NCBI RefSeq assembly: GCF_002954685.1 | Contig: NZ_MSCN01000001.1 | Span: 3,594,103-3,658,102, forward strand | DNA: 64,000 nucleotides | Source of the DNA: Polaribacter porphyrae | GTDB lineage: Bacteria > Bacteroidota > Bacteroidia > Flavobacteriales > Flavobacteriaceae | Reading direction: 5' to 3' | Shown here: positions 15,624-22,634 of the stretch, in pieces | Numbering within the stretch: position 1 is the first letter of the stretch | Layout: every line of letters begins with the position of its first letter | Position numbers and translations under genes: made by a program | Notes under the pieces: model-generated | Database searches by the model: none | What the model saw: only the letters and a program-made list of their open reading frames with translations | Told to the model about the DNA's origin: nothing

Positions 15624-15736
15624 GTGTGTGTGTATGATTTCGTTGCGTGTTTAAGCACTAAATTTAGCAAATAAATCACAGATAGAAAGTCCGCGAGGAC
15701 TTTCGTAAGTAAGCGAGAACCAGCCATTAATTATAC
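15614..15736. repeat. Structured array repeat unit, copy 3
   Basis: It is homologous to units 1 and 2: CCAACGTGTG, TGTATGATTTCGTTGCGTG, AAATTTAGCAAATAAAT, then a perfect hairpin (GAAAGTCC-GCGA-GGACTTTC, about 15687-15706), GCGAGAACCAGCCATTAATTATAC. Unlike copies 1 and 2 it is not followed by an IS110 element; the XRE gene begins a few bases later. It therefore marks the outer end of the array. Confidence 0.7.
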
Positions 15737-15739
15737 TCA

Positions 15740-16201
15740 ATGATACCCAAATGCAGTTTTACTCTGAAAGCTAAAATACCTAAAAAAATCACACCAAAAA
15801 TAAAACCTAAAACTTTAGGAGAGTTTATAAAAAGAGAAAGACAACGAAGAAAACTATCTCAAGCCACAGCAGCAAAATTCTTTGGAGTAAATGGTATGTG
15901 TTTATCAAGTTGGGAAATAAACAAAAAAACAATTCATCCAAAATATTTAGAATCTATAATTGAGTTTTTAGGTTTCATGCCAAAACTAACATCAAACTTT
16001 GATAAAATTGGGATGAGAACAAAATTATGGAGAAAACAGCATTCGGTTTCAATGGATGATTTTTTATCAATGATAAATACTCCAAAAGAAGAAATACTAA
16101 AAATAGAACAAGCCAGGTATTGTAAGGTGGATAAAAAAGTAGCTTTAAAAATCAATTCATTTTTGAAAAGCAACACTACTTTTTCCGTAAGGCATCCATA
16201 A
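15740..16201 (+). CDS. XRE-type helix-turn-helix DNA-binding protein
   Basis: A 153-residue basic protein. An N-terminal Lys-rich leader precedes an XRE/HTH_3 domain at about residues 27-82 (LGEFIKRERQRRKLSQATAA, then VNGMCLSSWEINKKTIHPKY). A second, weaker repeat of the same arrangement follows (about 95-145: RTKLWRKQHSVSMDDFLSM). It is probably a DNA-binding regulator or accessory factor. It is convergent with the HerA/TraG-like gene, and their 3' ends overlap by 26 bp. The N-terminal extension partly follows the array repeat, so the true start could be a little downstream. Confidence 0.72.
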   Translation: MIPKCSFTLKAKIPKKITPKIKPKTLGEFIKRERQRRKLSQATAAKFFGVNGMCLSSWEINKKTIHPKYLESIIEFLGFMPKLTSNFDKIGMRTKLWRKQHSVSMDDFLSMINTPKEEILKIEQARYCKVDKKVALKINSFLKSNTTFSVRHP

Positions 16202-19200
16202 TAATATTGGTAATAGATTTTTGCTTATTCATATCCCCATCTTCAGTTTTGTAATTTACTTTTACGCGATAGCCACGAACACGTTTCTCTTTAACAATTG
16301 AAGTTGGAGTTAGTGCATCCAAGTATAGAGATAATTCTTTGGAAGGGAAAAAATGGATTTTTGGATGTAACTTTTTTGGAATAACTTTTAAGGTTTGTTC
16401 TTTAATATTTTGCAGATGTTTTTCGTCATCAGAAATCATATATACTAGAGAATAATTACTATCAATACATTTCTGAATATTTTGAATTTCATACTCTACA
16501 GTATTGGTTACTGAAATTTCAATAGCAATACGAATCTCATCTTTTAACAATCCAACATCAACACGCCCACCATTGTTTGCTTCTTCTTCAAGAGTCGCTT
16601 TAAAACCACGTTGCACTGCCATAGTGCGAACAAAGTATTGCAATGAACGATGTTTGCGAAGTATTTCCTGCTCATGAGCTTGCTGGAGATAAACTTCCTT
16701 TTGTTTTTCAAAGTTAGTGGATGCCTTTTCCTCTTTCTTTGGAATAAACTTCTTCTCTTCTTTTACAATTTTAGGAAGAATTTTTATAGTTTTATCTATT
16801 TTATCTTCAGATGATTCTTCAAAGATTTTAGTAGAAACTGGTTTTTCTTTTTCTTTGAATATTTTTGGTTTTGGCTTGGGTAATAAACTATCTAACAAGG
16901 TTTTTATTTCAGAACGATTTTTGGTGTATCTTCTTCGTGTATTTTGAATGATATAATCTCTGATTTCAGAATTCGTTTGATTAGCTAATTTTGGTGTAGA
17001 GAGACTAAAATCATTTGAACTACTTCCAACACGCATAATTACTTCTCCTGTACCTAAACTTTGCAAATCATTTTGTTCAAAAAAAGAAAACCCAGCTTCT
17101 AATTTACTTGCATCATTATCTCCCAATCTAAAACAGATTCGTGTAAAAGGATTTGAAATCACAGAATTCAATACTTTTTGTTCTTCAATTTGAGAGAGTT
17201 CTTGATGAGCTAAAACAAGTCCAACTCCATACTTGCGAACCCCTGAGAGCATTGCTGTTATCGAGGGTGTTATAAAATTCTGAAATTCATCCATATAAAT
17301 ATAAAAGGGATGTCTTTTTTCTTTAGAGATTTGTTGTCTTGATAATGCTACTTGATTGAATTTAGAAATAAACAATGAGCCTAATAAATACGAATTATAT
17401 TCTCCAATAAGTCCTTGCGATAATTTGAATAAAACGATTTTCTTTTTTTCGATACATTCTTTAAAATCAATTCCATTTTTTTGAGCCAACATATACCTAA
17501 TAATCTTGGGACGTAAAAAAGTATCAATTCTTGTTAATAAAGGAGCAATCCCTTTTTTTACAAGCGGGTACTCGTTTTTCCAATAATAATGAATAGAATT
17601 ATCATCGATTTTTTCTAAAAAAGTGTTCCTAAATTTCTCTTCAATTAAAAAACGTTTGAGTTCAATTAATGTTCCTCCACAACTACTTTCTAAAAAAGCA
17701 TTGATGGCATTGGATAATACAGCAGTCATATTATCTCCCCAAGCTGTTGCGTGACGTTTGAATGCGGAAACTAAATCTGAACTCAATACAATTTTTTCTG
17801 CATCGGTAGTTGCGTGTAATAAATTAAATCCGATTGGAAATTCACTGTCTGAAGGATCAATAACAATCACATCTTCTTTTCTATGATTTGGAATCCGAAG
17901 TAAAATATCTTCACAAATATCACCATGAGGATCAAAAAGAGCGATACCATTGCCTTTTTCAATATCATCCAAGACCATATTGGCAATCAATGTTGATTTT
18001 CCAACCCCAGTTGCACCAACAATATGAATATGTTTTAGGCGTTGTTCTTTACCTAAATGAATAATGTATTCTTCTTGTTGATGCGAGTTAATACCGACAT
18101 AACAACCATCAGCTTTTTGCAAAACCATTTGAGGTGCTTTTTTCGTCTTTTTATTATTAAAACCTAATTTAGAAGATACAATACTTTCGTTTGGATAATG
18201 AGCCAATGAAACTAATTCATCCGTATTTAAGAGCATTCCTAATCTGTTTGTTTGTCGGTAAAACAGATTTTCTATATGGTGTTGATATTCATATCCTTCA
18301 TTAGATAATGGAATCAATCGATTAAATTCAGATTTTGAAAAAGTAGAAATGGTTCGGATTATTTCTGAAGCTAAATATTGAGTACGTTCCTTGAAAAGTG
18401 ATTGTGCAGCCAAACGAACCACAACTGCAAACAAGGGCTTTGAAACCTTGTTTTTTGCCAACTGAAGCATTTCTGGAGCATCAACAAAGAATGAATTTCC
18501 ATTAGCGTCAGAAACTGCATTCATCATACTTTTTGACCAAGGATTTACAACCCCTTTAAATAAAACCTGATAGACAATAACATCTCCTTGTTGTAAGTTT
18601 TCAAGCGTTACAAAAATACTTGTAAAAGTATCAATACTAAAGTTTTGAGGAGTATGAATTGATCGCATAGATTCTTCTTCCAAACCGAAATCACAAACTG
18701 CGATATCATCATAACCATTAAAAGGGAGATTTAAGGCATTTACTTCTTTAAATAAAATGGATGAAAAATAGGCTTTACAATGTGAGGTTATTCTCATTTT
18801 ATCCTTTTCACTGCAAACTATCTGAATGGTAATCTTCTCAAAAGTGCCAATAATCTCAAAAGAAATAGAATTTTCGGAATAGCCAAACATATTCAACAAT
18901 TGGACAAACAATGTTTTATCAATATAAGGGCGTTTTGGAAAGGAAATTTCCAAACCAACCAATACAGGTTTTGAGAGTACTTCTTTTGGTAAAAAAGGTT
19001 TTTCTATTTCTTTCTTTTCCTCTTGAACTTTGGGAGTAAAAAATGCTGTTAGCTGCTTAAAATAGGATGGTGCTCTTCCGTCATCATATTCTTGTGGGTA
19101 GGATTTTAAAAGTTGATGATGAGAAAAATTGGTGAATGGTGGTTCTATATCCACACAAAAAGGGAAGTGGTAATAACCACGTCCCTTATAATCAAATTCA

Positions 19201-19241
19201 TAAAAATTAATTGTTGCCTGTTCTGCTAATGAAAGCTTCAT
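16176..19241 (-). CDS. HerA/TraG-like ATPase with nuclease-like C-terminal region
   Basis: A 1021-residue protein. After about 390 residues of N-terminal region comes a Walker A (HIVGATGVGKSTLIANM, about 402-418) with ALFDPHGDICED, and a Walker B (FYIYMDEFQNF, about 645-655). This is the type IV coupling-protein/HerA AAA-like fold acting on DNA. Residues about 780-870 are charged and probably coiled coil. The last 150 residues contain RVDVGLL (about 893) and IAIEIS (about 907), a spacing like PD-(D/E)XK nucleases but with Ser in place of the Lys. No relaxase or secretion channel genes are nearby. It may translocate or process DNA, possibly in defence. It is 4 bp from its upstream membrane partner. 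Confidence 0.78.
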   Translation of the reverse strand: MKLSLAEQATINFYEFDYKGRGYYHFPFCVDIEPPFTNFSHHQLLKSYPQEYDDGRAPSYFKQLTAFFTPKVQEEKKEIEKPFLPKEVLSKPVLVGLEISFPKRPYIDKTLFVQLLNMFGYSENSISFEIIGTFEKITIQIVCSEKDKMRITSHCKAYFSSILFKEVNALNLPFNGYDDIAVCDFGLEEESMRSIHTPQNFSIDTFTSIFVTLENLQQGDVIVYQVLFKGVVNPWSKSMMNAVSDANGNSFFVDAPEMLQLAKNKVSKPLFAVVVRLAAQSLFKERTQYLASEIIRTISTFSKSEFNRLIPLSNEGYEYQHHIENLFYRQTNRLGMLLNTDELVSLAHYPNESIVSSKLGFNNKKTKKAPQMVLQKADGCYVGINSHQQEEYIIHLGKEQRLKHIHIVGATGVGKSTLIANMVLDDIEKGNGIALFDPHGDICEDILLRIPNHRKEDVIVIDPSDSEFPIGFNLLHATTDAEKIVLSSDLVSAFKRHATAWGDNMTAVLSNAINAFLESSCGGTLIELKRFLIEEKFRNTFLEKIDDNSIHYYWKNEYPLVKKGIAPLLTRIDTFLRPKIIRYMLAQKNGIDFKECIEKKKIVLFKLSQGLIGEYNSYLLGSLFISKFNQVALSRQQISKEKRHPFYIYMDEFQNFITPSITAMLSGVRKYGVGLVLAHQELSQIEEQKVLNSVISNPFTRICFRLGDNDASKLEAGFSFFEQNDLQSLGTGEVIMRVGSSSNDFSLSTPKLANQTNSEIRDYIIQNTRRRYTKNRSEIKTLLDSLLPKPKPKIFKEKEKPVSTKIFEESSEDKIDKTIKILPKIVKEEKKFIPKKEEKASTNFEKQKEVYLQQAHEQEILRKHRSLQYFVRTMAVQRGFKATLEEEANNGGRVDVGLLKDEIRIAIEISVTNTVEYEIQNIQKCIDSNYSLVYMISDDEKHLQNIKEQTLKVIPKKLHPKIHFFPSKELSLYLDALTPTSIVKEKRVRGYRVKVNYKTEDGDMNKQKSITNIIMDALRKK

Positions 19242-19245
19242 CCCA

Positions 19246-19830
19246 TTATCGTTTGAAGATATCTTGTAGTGTAGGTTTGCGTTCTTGTTCTGATAAGGCT
19301 CTTACGCCTTGTGATTTTGTAATGTCATCAATTACTTTTAAAACAGCAGCTTGAGCATAGGATATAAACATTGAGGCTGTATCTATTTTATAATATGTTA
19401 CTGGATATAGTTTTCTTGCTAACCATCCTCCAACAAATGGAATTTTTGAAATGATGAGTTGTCCTAAAGAATTTTTATACAACAACCACCAAGAAATAAA
19501 AAAACCTTTCCCAAATGGTGCAGCACAAATATCATATTGATATTCTTTCCAAGTGGCTCTTAAATAGCTTCTTCTTGATGAAAAGGTATTGCCTTCTTTT
19601 AAAGAAACTTGTTCAATTTTAATGCGTTTTATCCCTTGGTTTTGCAATTCTTCTTTGAGTAATTTATAAAATTCTTGTGTTGAAAAATTGAAATTATCAA
19701 TTAAGGTATTCCATTTTGAATGATGACTTTTTAGTGTAGTACTAAAAATAGATTTTAAAATTAGGAATGCTACTAATATTTGGATTAAGTAGATTCCATA
19801 GCGTGTTAGGTAAAATAGAAAATCATTCAT
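19246..19830 (-). CDS. Small membrane-anchored partner of the HerA/TraG-like ATPase
   Basis: A 194-residue protein with one N-terminal transmembrane helix (about residues 8-30, RYGIYLIQILVAFLILKSIF) and a soluble domain. A hydrophobic segment at about 105-125 could be a membrane-dipping helix. I recognise no family. It is the first gene of the two-gene minus-strand unit and ends 4 bp before the ATPase start, so translation is probably coupled. Membrane anchoring of the ATPase, as for a type IV coupling protein, would be a sensible role, but this is inferred only from position. Confidence 0.62.
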   Translation of the reverse strand: MNDFLFYLTRYGIYLIQILVAFLILKSIFSTTLKSHHSKWNTLIDNFNFSTQEFYKLLKEELQNQGIKRIKIEQVSLKEGNTFSSRRSYLRATWKEYQYDICAAPFGKGFFISWWLLYKNSLGQLIISKIPFVGGWLARKLYPVTYYKIDTASMFISYAQAAVLKVIDDITKSQGVRALSEQERKPTLQDIFKR

Positions 19831-19906
19831 AATTATTTAGTTTTAGTTTGTTAAATTAAAACCAAACAGAATTAAAATCAATACTGATTTTCCCTTAAAT
19901 TGAAAC

Positions 19907-20518
19907 TTATTTCTTTTTAAATATTTTTAAGAAACTTAATATACCTAAAACAATAAATATTGAGAAAATAATCAAAAAACCTAATTGAATATAACTACTT
20001 ATTGAAATAGCACTTTCAATTGATTTAGATTGTAAGCCAACAAAATAACCAATTAGAATAAAAGTGACAGTAAAAATAAGTGTTCCTATGGTGTTTAATA
20101 ATATCCATTTTTTTAGACTATAGTTTAAATTTCCTAATATAGTAGGTACTACCATTCGAGCATAAACTGGAAAATGGTAAAACATAATAAATAAGTTTCC
20201 TTTTGAATTGTTAATAATTTTATCAATGTTAATTTTACCTTTTAAAATAGACTTTATTCGATTCATTTTTATAATTTCAAGTCTTCCTAAAAAGAAACTA
20301 ATATTATCCCCCAACAACATTCCTAGAAAAGCAATTAATAAAGTATAATATATATTCAATTCTCCAATTCCAGCAAAAAAACCACCAGCAATCATTATAA
20401 AAATACCAGGGAAAATTATTCCTATTAAAAAGACACTTTCAAGCATGACGCCTAAAAATAAAAATGTATATCCGTAAGTTTGAAGCAATCCAAATACTTC
20501 TGATAAGTAATCATTCAT
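19907..20518 (-). CDS. DedA/VTT-family membrane protein
   Basis: A 203-residue protein with five or six hydrophobic segments. The fold pattern is that of DedA/VTT proteins (VMLESVFLIGIIFPGIFIMI, then FLGMLLGDNISFFLGR, FPVYARMVVPTILGNL and a last pair of helices). DedA proteins are inner-membrane transporters or scramblases that recycle lipid carriers and phospholipids. Its start overlaps the 3' end of the hydrolase gene by 8 bp, so it is the last gene of the four-gene operon. A lipid-handling role fits the presumed lipid chemistry of its neighbours. Confidence 0.82.
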   Translation of the reverse strand: MNDYLSEVFGLLQTYGYTFLFLGVMLESVFLIGIIFPGIFIMIAGGFFAGIGELNIYYTLLIAFLGMLLGDNISFFLGRLEIIKMNRIKSILKGKINIDKIINNSKGNLFIMFYHFPVYARMVVPTILGNLNYSLKKWILLNTIGTLIFTVTFILIGYFVGLQSKSIESAISISSYIQLGFLIIFSIFIVLGILSFLKIFKKK

Positions 20519-21368
20519 TAGTTTCTAGTATAACCTTTTGTAGAAAAAGTAAAATACTCTCTGCTGCTTTACTACTGTGACTTCTTGAAAAACTAATAAA
20601 ATCAATAAATTTACAATTTGGAAGAGTTTTAGAAATATTAATGATTTGTTTATGGTCATGTAAGGGATCATCTGACGCACCAATAACTAACGTTTCTATT
20701 TTAATTTTTGAAACCATTTCATTTTTCATTCTATACTTCCTAAATGAAAGAGCGCTTTTTTTTATCTTTTCTCCGTCTATTTTATTGATTGACCTTAGGA
20801 ATGATATTCTATGATCAGAATCATTTTTATCAATTTTAAAATAAACCATATAATATTTAACAAAACTCTTAAGAATCCCAAAAAATGAATTTGGAATATA
20901 TTGAACTAGATATATTAATAAAGGAATATTGAAATATTGATTAGGTAAAATTAATGCTATAGATAATGGATTTAGTTCTGATTTAATTAAAACTTCTAAA
21001 ATTGAGGTTGCTCCTAATGAACTTCCAGAAAAAGAATATGTTTTATCTTTTAATCCTAATGCTTTTATAATTGAGATGATATCGTTAGAAATGTCATTTA
21101 TTGAATATGAGCAATTTTTATAAGTTTTAGAAGAACTTTTTTCTCTAGTTTCAATATAAATAATATTTATATTTTTTGATATAACTGGTAAAAAATAACG
21201 CCAACTATAAATAGTTGAAGTCCATCCAGGAATAAACACCATAGAATGATTAAACTTTGGAGTGTTAGGGTTAAAAAAATATACTTTAATCCAAATATTT
21301 TCTTCAACTTCAAAATATCGGTAATTTATTTTTGCATCTGAAAATAAATCTCTTTCATCTTTTTCCAT
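20511..21368 (-). CDS. Alpha/beta hydrolase
   Basis: A 285-residue protein with the alpha/beta-hydrolase order: oxyanion strand MVFIPGWTST (about 43-52), nucleophile elbow FSGSSLGATS (Ser117 predicted), acid region VIGASDDPLHDHK (about 232) and a late His in FSRSHSSKAAE (about 268). No signal peptide is visible, so it is probably cytoplasmic. It could be a thioesterase, esterase or lipase; the surrounding hotdog and diiron-type proteins favour an acyl substrate. It overlaps the DedA gene by 8 bp and lies 9 bp after the diiron-type gene. Confidence 0.85.
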   Translation of the reverse strand: MEKDERDLFSDAKINYRYFEVEENIWIKVYFFNPNTPKFNHSMVFIPGWTSTIYSWRYFLPVISKNINIIYIETREKSSSKTYKNCSYSINDISNDIISIIKALGLKDKTYSFSGSSLGATSILEVLIKSELNPLSIALILPNQYFNIPLLIYLVQYIPNSFFGILKSFVKYYMVYFKIDKNDSDHRISFLRSINKIDGEKIKKSALSFRKYRMKNEMVSKIKIETLVIGASDDPLHDHKQIINISKTLPNCKFIDFISFSRSHSSKAAESILLFLQKVILETNE

Positions 21369-21377
21369 TTTTATTTT

Positions 21378-22049
21378 TTACGTCATCCATATTGGAAATT
21401 TTTCTAATGCTTCATTTGTTCTTTTAATTACATATGCTTGAAGTTTCTGATCAGTGGCTATCTTCAAAATCTCTCTTAAACCTGCTTTACTATGCTTTAT
21501 ATCTTCAATGGCGTGTAATCTGAAATAAAAAACATCATCTTCATTCAGACCATAGTATTTAATTAAAGCATTTGCTATATTGGTTGACTCCAAGGCAAGT
21601 ATATACTCATCAATCCACATTTGTGTTAATTCTTTTAAAATATCTTCTAGAGAAAAAGCTTCATAAAATCGTTCTTGATTATAGTTTTTTAATTTTTTAC
21701 ATGCACTCAAATATGCGTTTTCCAATTCTTTATTAGTAGCACCTAATGAAATGCAGGTTGGTACTATTAATGATGCATGATCTTTATTTATTAAAAATCC
21801 ACCAGATTCTTCTTTTAGCATTTTACACCAAAATTTTCTTACAGAAACTAACCTTAAGGGGCACATTTTAATTCTTTCAGGTATTTTAATCCTAAGTGAT
21901 GATCTTGCCTCCCCATATAACAATACTGTGTAATTTTTTAACTCCTTCTTAGGGATTTTACCAGTTTTTAAATTTTTAAGAAGTGAAATACTATTAATTT
22001 TCTGTCCTACAATTGTTTTTAGTTTTTCTTCAAATGTAATTTCTCTCAT
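21378..22049 (-). CDS. Haem-oxygenase-like diiron protein (HDO/PqqC-like fold)
   Basis: A 223-residue, mostly helical protein. The C-terminal motif FRLHAIEDIKHSKAG (His179, Asp183, His186) matches the HxxxDxxH metal-binding helix of haem-oxygenase-like diiron oxidases. Earlier candidate ligands are Glu80/Glu81, His91 and Glu154. Members of this superfamily oxidise or cleave fatty acids and amino acids (UndA, CADD and others) or make cofactors (PqqC). Function here is open, but a complete set of ligand-like residues suggests an active enzyme. It sits in an operon 4 bp after the hotdog gene and 9 bp before the hydrolase gene. Confidence 0.7.
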   Translation of the reverse strand: MREITFEEKLKTIVGQKINSISLLKNLKTGKIPKKELKNYTVLLYGEARSSLRIKIPERIKMCPLRLVSVRKFWCKMLKEESGGFLINKDHASLIVPTCISLGATNKELENAYLSACKKLKNYNQERFYEAFSLEDILKELTQMWIDEYILALESTNIANALIKYYGLNEDDVFYFRLHAIEDIKHSKAGLREILKIATDQKLQAYVIKRTNEALEKFPIWMT

Positions 22050-22053
22050 CGTT

Positions 22054-22494
22054 TTATTCTATAGGTAGTATATATTTAGCTTCGCCAGAAAATGAATTGT
22101 TTCCTATTGAGATATTTCCTATATAGAAAAATCCATTTTTAACTGATCGCTTGACTGTTACTTTTATTTCTATCTTAATATCCTTTGTTGAGCTAATAAT
22201 ATGCTTACATTTTAATTGAATTTCTCTTAAGTAAATCTCTTTTGATTTTTTTTTAATATTATTATCTAAGCACCCATGTATTATTCCTAATTGAGCAATA
22301 ATGTTAAATGCTAATGGTATAGAAAAGTGGTATACACCTGTCTTTGGCAAGAAATAAGAAGACAAACTTATGTAGCTAATAATTTTCTCACTACTATACT
22401 CGATTGATGTAATCTCATAGTTGTCTTCTTTCCAACCAAGAGACAGATAATTAGAGATATAAGGAGCCCATTCTTTTTTAGTCAATACTTGCAT
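22054..22494 (-). CDS. Hotdog-fold-like protein (dehydratase/thioesterase type)
   Basis: A 146-residue protein. The order of elements resembles FabA/FabZ-like and AfsA-like hotdog proteins: a buried central helix (SIPLAFNIIAQLGIIHG), then strand pairs REIQLKCKHIISSTKDIKIE, IEIKVTVKRSVKNGFF and IGNNSFSGEAKYILP. The usual catalytic His/Asp or Glu of FabZ cannot be placed with confidence. It is probably a cytoplasmic acyl-binding enzyme. It is first in the operon, so it may start the pathway. Identification rests on pattern only and needs a structure-based search. Confidence 0.5.
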   Translation of the reverse strand: MQVLTKKEWAPYISNYLSLGWKEDNYEITSIEYSSEKIISYISLSSYFLPKTGVYHFSIPLAFNIIAQLGIIHGCLDNNIKKKSKEIYLREIQLKCKHIISSTKDIKIEIKVTVKRSVKNGFFYIGNISIGNNSFSGEAKYILPIE

Positions 22495-22634
22495 TGATAA
22501 CTTTTTAGGTTTTATTCTCTACAAAACTATTATTAAGTTATAGTTATATCAATAAGGGTTTTTCCTTAATTTTCTTAAAGTGTTTTTTGACTTCTAAAAT
22601 TTAAAGTACATTAGTTGACTCTATAAAAGAAATC
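22495..22634. promoter_or_regulatory. Divergent promoter region between lipid-like operon and two-component system
   Basis: The 140-bp gap separates the hotdog-led operon (minus) from the sensor kinase gene (plus). Both promoters must lie here, and a shared regulator site is plausible, but I see no clear TAnnTTTG element at the standard position. Confidence 0.45.

Noticed and set aside
15596..15727. Longer N-terminus for the second array lipoprotein
   Set aside because: The extension would be translated from the array repeat unit and would bury the lipoprotein signal at residue 45; the ATG at 15595 gives a perfect lipobox.
11377..15736. A classical integron
   Set aside because: No IntI-type integrase or attI is present, and the R' boxes next to the genes (GTTGGCA, GTTGTAC) do not fit GTTRRRY. 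I keep only 'attC-like'.
16176..19830. A conjugative transposon
   Set aside because: Only one coupling-protein-like ATPase is present; no relaxase, mating-pair genes or integrase were found in the window.
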